Shown: positions 49,575-59,633 of the stretch, in pieces | How the letters are laid out: every line of letters begins with the position of its first letter | Position numbering within the stretch: the stretch's first letter is position 1 | Origin: Akkermansia muciniphila | GTDB taxonomy: Bacteria; Verrucomicrobiota; Verrucomicrobiia; Verrucomicrobiales; V1-33 | Assembly (NCBI GenBank): GCA_945861415.1 | Contig: CAMAUV010000005.1 | Span: 1-64,000, forward strand | Direction of reading: 5' to 3' | DNA length: 64,000 bases | Program-made: the position numbers and the translations under genes | Notes under the pieces: model-generated | The model's input: the letters and a program-made list of their open reading frames with translations, nothing else | Told to the model about the DNA's origin: nothing | Databases searched by the model: none

Positions 49575-52481
49575 ATGAGCGCGATTTATAAGTTAGTTCT
49601 GTTTCTCTCCGCGACCGCCGCGCTCGCTGCGGGGGAGGCGGAGTTTTTCCGTGCGATGAACCTCGGTGGGCCGACGCTGCGCATTGATGGCCAGTCGTGG
49701 GAGGCCGGAGCCTATGCGCCGGACTTCAAGGCATCGGGCAAGGCTTTTGAGAATCAGAAGGTGCCCTTGCTGCCGCCCACAGACAATGCTCGCAGCCGCA
49801 TGATCCGCAGCAGTGTTTTTGGAGGCAGAGTGCAGTTGGAATTCGCAAAGGTGCCCCCGGGCCCGCTCCAGGTGGTGCTGTATGTTTGGGAGGATAATAA
49901 TGGCGAGCAATTCGATGTGCTGGTGAATGACCGCGTGGTCCTCGCGAAGTTTCAGAGCGGGAAGGCTGGCCAGTGGAAGAAACTGGGGCCATGGCCTCCT
50001 GAGGCGAAGGACGGCCGGCTGACCATTGCCGCAGGCGGGCCGGATAACGGCGCTGCGAATTTCTCCGGTGTAGAAATCTGGACAGGGGTCGGTCCGCTGC
50101 CGGTAGTGCAAACGGCGACTTTTGCGGCGAATCCCACGCCGGACTAGCTCGCGTTTTTTGAAAGCCGGGTCCGCCCGCTGCTGGCGGAGCATTGTTATGA
50201 ATGCCACAGCGGGAAGGCCAAAAACCTCAAAGCGAATCTCCTCCTTGATTCCCGTGCCGGTGTGCAAAAAGGAGGCGACACCGGCCCGGTGGTGACGCTA
50301 GGAGACCCGGCGGCCAGTCTGCTCATCGATGCGCTGAAGCACGGGAATCCTGACCTGAAAATGCCGCCGGATGGAAAATTGAAGGCGGAGGAAATCGCCT
50401 TGCTGGAGGAATGGATCCGCATGGGGGCTCCGGATCCGCGCACAGAGGATACCGTGGCCATAGTTCAGGCCCGCAGTGCTATCGACTGGGCCAAGGCCCG
50501 CGAGTGGTGGGCTTTCCGGCCGCTGACGCTCCCCGATCCGCCCGCCGTGAAGGACACGGCATGGCCCGTGAACGATCTCGACCGCTTCACACTCGCGAAA
50601 ATGGAAGCCGTGGGATTGAGCCCTGCGGGCGATGCAGACAGACTCACCCTGCTGCGCCGCGTCACGTATGACCTCACCGGTCTGCCGCCCACTCCCGCCG
50701 AAGCCGATGCCTTCCTCGCCGATACGGCGCCCGGCGCCTTCAAGCGAGTGGTGGACCGCCTGCTGGCTTCCCCTCGCTATGGCGAGCGCTGGGGCCGGCA
50801 CTGGCTGGACGTGGTGCGTTATGCAGACACGGCGGGAGACAATTCGGACTTCCCCATTCCTCAAATACGCCGCTACCGCGACTGGGTCATTGATGCCTTC
50901 GATCGCGACCTGCCCTACGATCAGTTCGTGCGCGAGCAGCTCGCCGGAGATCTTTTGGCCAGCGCCACAGAGGAGGAACGGCAGGCGCGCCACATCGCCA
51001 CGGGCTACATCGCCAATGCCCGGCGGTTTGGCTCCCGGGTGAGTGACTATCCGCAGCATCTCACCATTGAAGACACGCTGGACAATCTGGGCCGCACCTT
51101 CCTTGGGCTGACCGTCAGTTGTGCCCGCTGTCACGATCACAAGTTCGATCCCATCCCCGCCGCAGACTACTATGGGCTCTACGGCATCTTAAGCAGCACG
51201 CGCTATCCATGGCCGGGCATTGAACTGGATCAGAAACAGCGCGACTTCGTGCCACTACTTCCGGCTGGAGAAATTCAGTCGGTGCAGAAGCGCGCGCAGG
51301 AGATAGAGAAGGAGCGGGCGCGCTTCGGAAAGGATCTGAGGCAGTTGAAGGATGATCTAAGGAAGACGCCGGAGCCGAAGAAGCCGGAGGTGGAGGCAAA
51401 GATCAAAGCCGCGGAGCAGGCGCTCGCCGAATTCCTGAAAAAGAACCCGCCCATGGAGATGGCCTACGCCGTGGCAGATGCGGCCGGACCCGGCGATGCC
51501 GCCATCCAGTTGAAGGGCGAACCGGCACGCCCCGGTGCGACCCTGCGGCGGCGCTTCCTCACCGTGCTTGGTCGCATGGAACTCCCGCCGGACACACCCG
51601 GCAGCGGCAGAGCCCAGCTCGCGGACTGGATTCTCAGCAAAGAAAATCCGCTGCCCGCCCGCGTCATGGCCAACCGCATCTGGCTGCATCACTTTGGCCG
51701 CGGATTGGTGCCCACGCCTAACGATTTCGGGAAACAGGGCAAGCCCGCGACCCATCCGGAACTGCTCGACTGGCTGGCGTGGAAGTTCCGCGATGGCGGC
51801 TGGTCGGTGAAATCCATGCACCGGCTCATCCTGCTTTCCCGCACATGGCAGCTATCCACGCTGCGCAGTGAGGCTTCCCAGCAGCGCGATCCCGCCAATG
51901 AACTGCTCACCGGTTTTCCGCGCCGCCGACTCGATGCCGAAGCCATCCGCGACACGCTACTCGTGCTCGGCGGCAATCTTGATTTGTCGCCGGCCGGAGA
52001 GCATCCTTTCCCCCCGCAGAAGGACTGGAAGTTTACTCAACACAACCCGTTCAAGGCCGTCTATGAAACTAGCCGCCGCAGCGTCTATCTCATGACCCAG
52101 CGCATCCAGCGGCATCCCTACCTTGCCATTTTTGACGGAGCCGATCCCTCCACCAGTTCACCTGTGCGCCCCGCGAGTACCACGCCTCTGCAGTCGCTCT
52201 ATCTGCTCAATGATCCATTCGTTCACGGGCAGTCGAAACGCCTCGCGGACCGCAGCCTGAGTGAATTCAGCAGCGAGTCTGACCGCTTCTGCCAACTCTA
52301 CCGGCTCACGCTTTGCCGTCCGCCTGACATGGAAGAGCAGACTGAGGGACAGGAGTTTCTGGCGAAAGCCCGGGCGAAGCTTACCTCCGGCGGCATGTCG
52401 CCCGAACAGAGCGAGGCCGAAGCATGGCACGCTTACGTCCGCGTGCTCTTCCGGCTCAATGAATTCGTTTACCCTGACTAA
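49575..52481 (+). pseudogene. PSCyt1/DUF1549/DUF1553 protein with N-terminal lectin-like domain, interrupted by TAG at 50145-50147
   Basis: One frame runs from the ATG at 49575 to the TAA at 52481 with a single TAG at 50145-50147. The 190 residues before it are a signal peptide and a malectin-like beta-sandwich (VFGGRVQLEFAKVPPGPLQV, LYVWEDNNGEQFDVLVNDR). Directly after it, LAFFESRVRPLLAEHCYECH begins the planctomycete-type cytochrome domain (haem motif CYECH). DUF1549 follows (WWAFRPLTLP, RYGERWGRHWLDVVRYADTA), then DUF1553 (ADWILSKENPLPARVMANRI, RRLDAEAIRDTLLVLGG). Family members normally read TPxQLAFFE, so the TAG probably replaced CAG. An internal GTG at 50262 could restart translation but would lose the haem motif. 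The DUF1501 partner follows immediately. Confidence 0.8.
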
Positions 52482-52495
52482 CTTTGACGCGCCGC

Positions 52496-53869
52496 ATGAT
52501 GAAACCAGCCTCCACACCGCGCCGTGAATTCCTGCGCTCGCTCGTGGGCGGCTCGCTGCTGATGCCGGGCATTCTCTCGAACCTGCTCGCCGCATCGGAC
52601 CCGCTCGCGCCGCGCTCTTCACATTTCACCGGCAAAGCGAAACGCGTCATCTTCATTTTCTCCAATGGCGGCGTCTCGCAGATGGACACCTTCGATCCCA
52701 AGCCCGCACTCTTCGCGGCGGACGGCAAGAAGACGGGCATCGGCGGCGGACTGTCCAACCAGCAGCGCGTCCTGTTGAAGCCCGGCTGGCAATTCAAGCC
52801 CGGCGGCAAGTGTGGGGCCATGGTGAGCGACCTCTTCCCGCACATCCGCGAATGCATGGACGACATCTGCCTCATCCGTTCCATGCAGGGCGTGGACAAT
52901 GAGCACTACAACGCCACGCTGGGCATGCATACCGGCTCGTTCTTCTTCTCGCGGCCCAGCATTGGATCGTGGGTCAGTTATGGACTGGGCACGCTGAACA
53001 GCAGTCTGCCCTCCTTCGTAGCGCTCGCTCCCCAGATGCCCTACGCCGGCATGCAGATCTTCAACAACGACTTCCTCCCGGCCTATCATCAGGGCGTGCG
53101 CGTCATCGGCGGAAAAGAGCCGATCGCCAATCTTGACCGCCGCTCGCGGGAGCCCGGGCTGCAGGAACTGGAGCTGGACCTTGCCGACGTTCTCAACAAC
53201 CGGCACCTCAGCACGCGCACCGGCGACACGGATCTCGCCGCACGCATCCGCAGCTTCGAGACCGCATTCCACATGCAGACCGAGGCGCAGGATGTCTTCG
53301 ATCTCAATCAGGAGGACGAGGCCACGCTGGCGCTTTACGGAATGAAGCGGGGCCAGAGCGAGGGTTTCGGCTGGCAGTGTCTGGTAGCGCGCCGGCTGGC
53401 CGAGCGCGGCGTGCGCTTCATCGAACTCGTAGACGGCAGCAGCAGTCACAACTGGGACCAGCACGGCGAAATGGCGGAGCATGCCATCCATGCCAAAAAC
53501 ATCGACCAGCCCGTCGCCGGATTGCTCAAGGACCTCAAACGTCGCGGCATGCTGGAAGAAACGCTCGTCGTGTGGACCACGGAATTCGGCCGCACCCCCG
53601 GCGTCGATGGCAACAAAGGCCGCGGCCATCACAGCGCGTGCTTTTGCTCATGGCTTGCCGGCGGGGGCGTCAAAGGCGGTATGACATGGGGCGCTACGGA
53701 TGAAATCGCATCCACCGTGGCCGCCAATAAAGTTCACGTCCACGACTTCCACGCCACCATTCTCCATCTCATGGGCATGAATCACGAAAAGCTGACCTAT
53801 CACCACGGCGGGCGGGACTACCGTCTGACCGACGTCGCAGGGAATGTAGTGCGCGAACTCATCGCCTGA
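52496..53869 (+). CDS. DUF1501 domain-containing secreted protein
   Basis: The 457-residue protein has a twin-arginine-type leader (PRREFLRSLVGGSLLMPGIL). The DUF1501 domain shows [60 protein letters not shown], and [20 protein letters not shown]. These belong to the alkaline phosphatase-like superfamily and almost always sit next to a PSCyt1/DUF1549/DUF1553 protein, as here 14 bp downstream. The pair is thought to act on polymers outside the cell, but the reaction is unknown. Start codons at 52496 and 52499 are both possible. Confidence 0.92.
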   Translation: MMKPASTPRREFLRSLVGGSLLMPGILSNLLAASDPLAPRSSHFTGKAKRVIFIFSNGGVSQMDTFDPKPALFAADGKKTGIGGGLSNQQRVLLKPGWQFKPGGKCGAMVSDLFPHIRECMDDICLIRSMQGVDNEHYNATLGMHTGSFFFSRPSIGSWVSYGLGTLNSSLPSFVALAPQMPYAGMQIFNNDFLPAYHQGVRVIGGKEPIANLDRRSREPGLQELELDLADVLNNRHLSTRTGDTDLAARIRSFETAFHMQTEAQDVFDLNQEDEATLALYGMKRGQSEGFGWQCLVARRLAERGVRFIELVDGSSSHNWDQHGEMAEHAIHAKNIDQPVAGLLKDLKRRGMLEETLVVWTTEFGRTPGVDGNKGRGHHSACFCSWLAGGGVKGGMTWGATDEIASTVAANKVHVHDFHATILHLMGMNHEKLTYHHGGRDYRLTDVAGNVVRELIA

Positions 53870-53886
53870 CTGGCTGCCGCCAGTTA

Positions 53887-56800
53887 TCATGGATTCGTTA
53901 TCTGGCCGTAACGGTGAAGGGTGCGCGTCACACTTTGCTCCCGTAGCCAGTGCCGCAATTCCACGCGGCCGCACGCGGTGAGGGGAGTAGCGATGACGTT
54001 AAGTCCGGCATCATGGGCCGCGCGGAGCACGGTCTCAGAACATGTGCCAGTGATGCGCAGGAATTCAGAACTTTCGGCCATCTTGCTCAGCCGTGTCGCG
54101 AACACTTCGTCGTTCTCTTCAGCGACATGGCTGATAGTCAGCGACGTGCCGGTGATTGCGGAGGCCAGTTTCGCTCGGCGGACGGTTTCGGCGTCTTCCG
54201 TTTCCAGCCGCAGGACCACGCCGCGTGCGGGGCGGTAGCGAAACGTGTTGCTCTCGCAGCGCAGCGCTGACGGGTCGTGCTCCACGCTGAAGTGATTGCG
54301 CCATGCCTCAAGGTAGCTGGCTTCGGCATCCGCCGGCAAAGCGTCCGTGAAGTTGAGGAAGCTCCAGACGTAGTTCGGTCCGCCGGCTTTGGCGCCAGGG
54401 CCGATGCACGAGCGCTTCCAGCCGCCAAATGGCTGGCGCTGCACGACGGCGCCGGTGATGAGGCGGTTGACGTAAAGGTTGCCGGCTTCGACGCGGTCTC
54501 GCCACGTGCTGATCTCTCGGCTATCCAGCGAGTGCAGGCCCGCGGTGAGCCCAAAACGCGTCGCATTCTGCCATGCAATGGCCTGCTCCAGAGATTCCGC
54601 GCGCATCAGCCCTAACACGGGGCCGAAACACTCCGTCTGGTGGAACCACGACCCCGGCCTCACCCCCATGCGAATACCTGGCGACCAGAGACACGGATCG
54701 TCCGGCGAATCCCTAGGTTCCAGCAGCCACTCTTCGCCTGGCTCCAGAGTCGTCAGGGCGCGGCGGAGATTTTCGTGTGGCTCGCGAATGAGCGGTGTCA
54801 CCACGCTGCACGGATCGCCCGCCGGCCCCACTGGCATGCTGGAAGCGGCTTCCCGAAGCTGGCGGCGGAAGGCCGGATCATCGTATACTTCCGCTTCAAT
54901 GATTGCGAGGCTCGCGGCGCTGCACTTTTGCCCGCTGTGGCCGAAAGCCGAGCGCACGAGGTCTTTGATCGCCAGCTCCCGGTCAGCCTGCGCGGTGATA
55001 ATTAGCGCGTTCTTACCGCTGGTCTCTGCGAGCAGCCGCAGAGAAGGCCGCCAGCTCTGGAAAAGGCGCGCGGTTTCCCATGCTCCCGTTAATACTACGC
55101 AGGCGACATCGGGATGGTACATCAGGGCGCGGCCGGTTTCCCCATCGGTGCAGGGATAACACTGGAGCACGTCCCGCGGTATGCCGGCCTGCCAAAGCTG
55201 TTGTGCGAGGAGCAATGCGCACTGCTGGACTTCCGGTGCAGGCTTGAGGATCACGGCATTGCCCGCCATGAGTGCCGCGAGGACGCCTCCGCAGGGAATG
55301 GCGTAAGGAAAGTTCCACGGCGGCGCGATAACGGTAATGCCTGCAGGCGTTGCTTTGACTTCTGCCGGCACGGCCGCGGGTATCGCATAGTAGCGGGCGA
55401 AGTCGATGGCTTCGGAGACTTCGGCATCGCCGTCAGTCACCGCTTTTTTTCCTTCCGAACGCAACATCGCGAGAGTGGTGAATCGTTGCGCAGCCATCAC
55501 TTCAGCCGCGGTATTCAGAATGGCAGCGCGGTATTCAATGCCGGTAGCGCCCCACATCGCGTGGCCGTTCCTCGCGGTTTCCGTTAGCAAATCAAGAGAT
55601 GGCAAGGACGGCAGGGGGCTGCACTGATGTGTGGCGATGGCAAAGCTGAGGGCCTCGCGGCTCTTTGCCTGGGTCCAGTCGGAGTCCGGTTCATTGTGAA
55701 ATCCGTCGCCTTTCTCTAGCGGCTGGGCGCGGCGTGAGTTGGTGCTCACAAGCTGGCGGCGCTGCCACCCGGCAACGAAGGCGCTGCGCTGCGCTTCCCA
55801 TTCTGTTGAGCCGGGTTGCATGGAAAACATATCGCGCAGGAAATTACCCGCTGCGGTATTTTCATCCAAGCGGCGTACGAGGTAGGCCATTGCGCTGAGA
55901 AAATCGTGGCGCTGCACAGCAGGCGCATAGAGCAGCAAACCGCCAGCTGCCGAGCGCACCGCGCGAGCCTGATGATTTGCCATGCCTTCCAGCATCTCGA
56001 TCTCCACTTGTGCCGTGGTGCCGTATTCCTCGCGCAGTGTGAGCGCGAGGGCCACATCGAACAGATTATGGCTCGCGACGCCGAGTTTTACCGCCGTTGC
56101 ATTTTTGGTAAGGCACCCGTATTCCAGCATGCGGCGGAAGTTTGCATCGGTATCCGGCTTCGTTACGTACGGCGCGCTGTTCCATCCGTGCAATTCCGCC
56201 TCTACGGCCTCCATCGCAAGGTTGGCGCCCTTCACCAACCGGATTTTGACCGGTGCACCACCGCGCTCTACACGGCGCCTTGCCCAGTCTGTCAGCGTTT
56301 GCTGCGCGGGCCATGAGTCAGGCAGATAGGCTTGGAGCACGATACCAGCGGAGAGCGCTTTGAATTCCTGCTCATCCAGCACTTCGCGAAACGCCGAGAT
56401 CGTCAGGGCGAGGTCGCGGTATTCCTCCATGTCGAGATTCACAAACTTCCCACCCGCCGCTGCGGCGCGGTAGAGGCGGCGCAGGCGTGTTTTGATTTCT
56501 GTCAGCGTTTCCTGCCATGCCGTGAGATTAATCTGACTGAACATAGCGGAGATCTTCACCGAAATGTAGTTCACCGCGGGATCGGCAAGATGTTCGAGCA
56601 CTGCTTTCATGCGGCGTTCGGCTTCGGCTTCGCTCATCACAGCCTCGCCGAGATGGTTCAAATTGATGCGGAAACCCGCCTCCTGTCGCTGGTGGAGGTA
56701 ACGGTGCAGTGCGCCCGACTCCCCTGGCAAAATGACCCGTGCGCAATCTTTCCTCATGCGCTGCTCCACGCCCTTCATCACCACGCCCGGCAGCACGCGG

Positions 56801-57129
56801 CTGGCCACCGCGCCGGCTCTCATTAACAGGCGGTCGAACGCCGGCAGATATTGCGGCACGCCATACTCCCCCAGAAGAGTGCGCAGCCGATTTGCCCGCA
56901 CAGTGCTTCGTCCGCTACGGAAGGTCTGGTCCACCATCGCAAAGGTAAAGGCCTTACCCGGCGCGTCGTGCATGAGCCGCGTCATCTGCGCGGCCTCGCG
57001 GCGTTCGGCTGTGGATTGTTGCGCGCGGGCGCTGGTTAGCAGGCGATTCGCGAGGTCTGTGGCGCGCGATTCCACAGCAATTGCGGCCGGGACATAGTCA
57101 GGTGTATTCACAAATGTTATTGGCCGCAT
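53887..57129 (-). CDS. putA: Bifunctional proline dehydrogenase / L-glutamate gamma-semialdehyde dehydrogenase
   Basis: PutA oxidises proline to glutamate in two steps. The 1080-residue product has the FAD-dependent PRODH domain (about residues 80-400: LNHLGEAVMSEAEAERRM, VSVKISAMFSQI-like, and RLVKGANLAMEAVEAELHGW). The aldehyde dehydrogenase domain (about 500-1000) has AETSGKNALIITAQADRELA and the catalytic Cys in GHSGQKCSAASLAI. The N-terminus lacks the ribbon-helix-helix of trifunctional PutA, so regulation is likely left to the divergent PAS-AraC gene 92 bp away. It converges on the DUF1501 gene, 17 bp apart. Confidence 0.96.
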   Translation of the reverse strand: MRPITFVNTPDYVPAAIAVESRATDLANRLLTSARAQQSTAERREAAQMTRLMHDAPGKAFTFAMVDQTFRSGRSTVRANRLRTLLGEYGVPQYLPAFDRLLMRAGAVASRVLPGVVMKGVEQRMRKDCARVILPGESGALHRYLHQRQEAGFRINLNHLGEAVMSEAEAERRMKAVLEHLADPAVNYISVKISAMFSQINLTAWQETLTEIKTRLRRLYRAAAAGGKFVNLDMEEYRDLALTISAFREVLDEQEFKALSAGIVLQAYLPDSWPAQQTLTDWARRRVERGGAPVKIRLVKGANLAMEAVEAELHGWNSAPYVTKPDTDANFRRMLEYGCLTKNATAVKLGVASHNLFDVALALTLREEYGTTAQVEIEMLEGMANHQARAVRSAAGGLLLYAPAVQRHDFLSAMAYLVRRLDENTAAGNFLRDMFSMQPGSTEWEAQRSAFVAGWQRRQLVSTNSRRAQPLEKGDGFHNEPDSDWTQAKSREALSFAIATHQCSPLPSLPSLDLLTETARNGHAMWGATGIEYRAAILNTAAEVMAAQRFTTLAMLRSEGKKAVTDGDAEVSEAIDFARYYAIPAAVPAEVKATPAGITVIAPPWNFPYAIPCGGVLAALMAGNAVILKPAPEVQQCALLLAQQLWQAGIPRDVLQCYPCTDGETGRALMYHPDVACVVLTGAWETARLFQSWRPSLRLLAETSGKNALIITAQADRELAIKDLVRSAFGHSGQKCSAASLAIIEAEVYDDPAFRRQLREAASSMPVGPAGDPCSVVTPLIREPHENLRRALTTLEPGEEWLLEPRDSPDDPCLWSPGIRMGVRPGSWFHQTECFGPVLGLMRAESLEQAIAWQNATRFGLTAGLHSLDSREISTWRDRVEAGNLYVNRLITGAVVQRQPFGGWKRSCIGPGAKAGGPNYVWSFLNFTDALPADAEASYLEAWRNHFSVEHDPSALRCESNTFRYRPARGVVLRLETEDAETVRRAKLASAITGTSLTISHVAEENDEVFATRLSKMAESSEFLRITGTCSETVLRAAHDAGLNVIATPLTACGRVELRHWLREQSVTRTLHRYGQITNP

Positions 57130-57221
57130 ATGCTACCGCTTGTCGTGGTGATATCCCCACTGCAGAATGCTGAAAAAATACAAATTACATCCGGATTTTA
57201 AAGTGCTACACTAGACTACAC

Positions 57222-57989
57222 ATGCCTTCAAATGCTGCTGCCCACATTCGCCGCCTGCGCCTTTCGGTGCTGGAGGAGGCTCCCGGCCTAGAGGCCGCGG
57301 AGGCGCTTTTTGACAGCGTGACGGATGTGATTTTTTGCGTTAAAGACCGCCATCGCCGCTATGTGGCTGCGAACGATGCCTTCATTCGCAGCGCCGGCCT
57401 CACGAATCGCGCCGACCTGCTAGGCCACACAGCCCGGGAAGTGTTTCCCGTGATCCTCGCGGCCGGCTACGAGCAGCAGGACGATGAGGTGTTCTCCCGC
57501 GGAGTCAGTGTGCGCGACCGGCTGGAAATGGTGACGCGCCCGCACGGAGGTATCGGATGGTTTGTTTCTCAAAAAGTGCCGGTGAAAAATGCGCGAGGGA
57601 AAATTATCGCCCTTGCTGGCATTTCCCGGGACCTCAGCATTCCGGCTGGGGCTGGCCGTGAACTTGGGGCTCTGGGAAGCGCGCTGGACACTCTACACCG
57701 TGATTTCGCCAAGCCCCTGAGAATTGAGTCCCTAGCGCGAGCAACAGGCCTGTCCGCAGGGCAATTCCAGCGCCGCGTCAGCGCGCTCACCGGACTCACC
57801 CCGAGGCAGTTGCTTACCAAAGCCCGTGTGGAAGCCGCGGCGGTCGCATTGCGGGACACGCAGGAACCGCTGGGCAGTATCGCACTCGACTGCGGATTCT
57901 ATGATCAGGCCGCATTCTGCCGCCAGTTCCGCGCCGCCACCGGCTTAGCCCCGGGGGAATACCGGCGGGCCTTTCAGGGGCTACTTTGA
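57222..57989 (+). CDS. AraC-family transcriptional regulator with N-terminal PAS domain
   Basis: The 255-residue protein has a PAS domain in residues 20-140 (DSVTDVIFCVKDRHRRYVAA, FIRSAGLTNRADLLGHTARE). Residues 160-255 form an AraC-type double helix-turn-helix (GLSAGQFQRRVSALTGLTPR and SIALDCGFYDQAAFCRQFRA). It is divergent from putA with 92 bp between starts. By position it may regulate proline catabolism, perhaps sensing a ligand or redox state through the PAS domain; this is inference. Confidence 0.9.
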   Translation: MPSNAAAHIRRLRLSVLEEAPGLEAAEALFDSVTDVIFCVKDRHRRYVAANDAFIRSAGLTNRADLLGHTAREVFPVILAAGYEQQDDEVFSRGVSVRDRLEMVTRPHGGIGWFVSQKVPVKNARGKIIALAGISRDLSIPAGAGRELGALGSALDTLHRDFAKPLRIESLARATGLSAGQFQRRVSALTGLTPRQLLTKARVEAAAVALRDTQEPLGSIALDCGFYDQAAFCRQFRAATGLAPGEYRRAFQGLL

Positions 57990-58136
57990 GCAGCGGGGAG
58001 TCTTTTCCCGGCAGGCGGTTCCTCCCGGCAGACTGCAAATGCTGTTGGGATTACCCGTTAAGCGAGGTGGAGGGAGAGTCAGTATGTGCGTGCCATCCGC
58101 TCTTCACTGCTCACTTAACATCCGCCCCGTCTCACC

Positions 58137-58613
58137 ATGGAAGCCCACGAAATGCTACGCGCTGTTTACGTTGACGCTAGCCCCAAGTAGGTGGCGCAGA
58201 GGATGGGCATTTCATTTTAGTCTGGCCTACAAGTGGGCCGAGCCTCCGGAACCCGGCCTCGGCAGCATAAATCCCCTTGGGCGCATGTCTGTAATCATTG
58301 CCGCAGCGAAGGAAGACCGCCCGGTCAAATGGCTCTGCCGGAAGGCGGGAGGATTCTTTGTGAAAAATCCGGCGGCTTAGCGTGAGGATTACGCAGAACT
58401 GGTCCCGGCTACCGATGAAATCCTCTGGCAGTTCGCGGATTTGCTGGCCGCCATTACGGAAAGCGCTCGCGACCATTGCATCACGAAAGAGGACCCCAAA
58501 AAAAATTCGCCGGCGCTGGGATGAATCGAAGATATTCTCCAAGGTGGGGCGTGCGGGCCTGCGAGGAGGGCGATTTTGGTAAAGTGCGCAAGGCGCAGGC
58601 GTCACGCTGGTGA
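58137..58613 (+). pseudogene. Decayed copy of a conserved Verrucomicrobia HTH-like regulatory gene
   Basis: Three frame segments read in order as one protein. MEAHEMLRAVYVDASPK, then TAG (58188), then VAQRMGISF comes first. After a +1 shift near 58215 follows SLAYKWAEPPEPGLGSINPL, then WLCRKAGGFFVKNPAA, then TAG (58378). The frame continues REDYAELVPATDEILWQFAD and LLAAITESARDHCITKED. The tail shifts frame again to ACEEGDFGKVRKAQAS. I recall intact homologues of about 150 residues in Verrucomicrobia that begin with MEAHE and contain LVYKWAEPP and an AT(D/N)xIxxxFADLLA segment. With two ambers and two or more frameshifts this copy is dead. The frame reading is by eye. Confidence 0.65.
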
Positions 58614-58732
58614 GGCGGCTCTTCGTAACTTACTGGGGAAAAGCGACTAGGCCTTCTACGAATTTCTGGCTTCGCCATTCTCGGCACAACTTTTACGGTT
58701 CAGACAGGTCTTTTGGCTCCCACTGCGCCGTG

Positions 58733-59497
58733 TCAGGCTGCGGACTCGATGTCGCCGTCGCGCACGATGCGGATGAACACATCCTCCATGCTCGCCTGCT
58801 TAAAACGCTCAACGATCTCCCGCGGGCTGCCTTCCGCAGCCACGCGCCCCTTGTGCATAAAAAGCACTCGGTCGCACACTTCCTCAATGTCACGCATATT
58901 GTGGCTGGTGTAGAGAATAGCCAGACCGCTTTCCTGCTGCACGCGGCGGAGAATTTTCCGCACCTTGTCCGCGATGTCAGGGTCGAGGCTCGCGGTGGGT
59001 TCATCCAGCATGAGGAGTGAGGGCTGATTGAGGAGCGCCTTGCAGAGTTGGAGGCGGGTGCCCTCGCCTGCGGAGAGGTGACCGGTGACGCGGTTTTTCA
59101 GATGTGTGATTTCAAAGAGCGACAGCAGTTCGTCGATGCGTGCGGCGATGTCCTTAACCCCGTAGATGCGCCCGAAGACGGTGAGATTTTGCCAGACGTA
59201 AAGATTCGATGGTAGGTCAGTGTATGCGGAGGCGAAATTGCAGCGGCGCAGAATCGCCACGCGGTCCCTGATGGGGTCCATGCCAAAAACGCGCACGCTT
59301 CCCGAAGTAGCCGTCATGAGCCCAAGGATGATACTCATGGCTGTGGTTTTGCCTGCGCCATTGGCACCCAGCAGGCCTACCACTTCGCCCGCGCACACCT
59401 CAAAGCTCAGGTCTTGCACGGCCACCGCCCCGTTCTCAAACTCTCGTCGGAGATTGCGGACGGAGAGCACGGGAGAGGGGGAGGTGGAGTTACTCAT
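58733..59497 (-). CDS. ABC transporter ATP-binding protein (ABC-2 type exporter)
   Basis: The 254-residue product has Walker A GANGAGKTTAMSI, the signature LSAGEGTRLQL, Walker B LLMLDEPTASLDPD, and the switch His in SHNMRDIEEVCD. The sequence matches ATPases of ABC-2 exporters or Nod/drug efflux types. No permease gene is adjacent: the upstream side is the divergent hypothetical gene and the downstream side is a decayed regulator. The start at 59497 is chosen because the sequence before it in the longer open frame is not ABC-like. Confidence 0.92.
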   Translation of the reverse strand: MSNSTSPSPVLSVRNLRREFENGAVAVQDLSFEVCAGEVVGLLGANGAGKTTAMSIILGLMTATSGSVRVFGMDPIRDRVAILRRCNFASAYTDLPSNLYVWQNLTVFGRIYGVKDIAARIDELLSLFEITHLKNRVTGHLSAGEGTRLQLCKALLNQPSLLMLDEPTASLDPDIADKVRKILRRVQQESGLAILYTSHNMRDIEEVCDRVLFMHKGRVAAEGSPREIVERFKQASMEDVFIRIVRDGDIESAA

Positions 59498-59633
59498 GCT
59501 GGTTGGGGGAGGCGGTATGGTAGCGCTGTGTCTGTGCCTGCAGTCTTGCGCAAGGGCCGGGCGCGGTTCCTCTCCCTGCCTTATTGACAGGGGCATTGCG
59601 CTGGAGGCGCATCGGAGCTAATCACTAGCATTC

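Noticed and set aside
58177-58605. 142-codon minus-strand open frame
   Set aside because: The plus strand reads better as a decayed regulator; the minus frame has no features.
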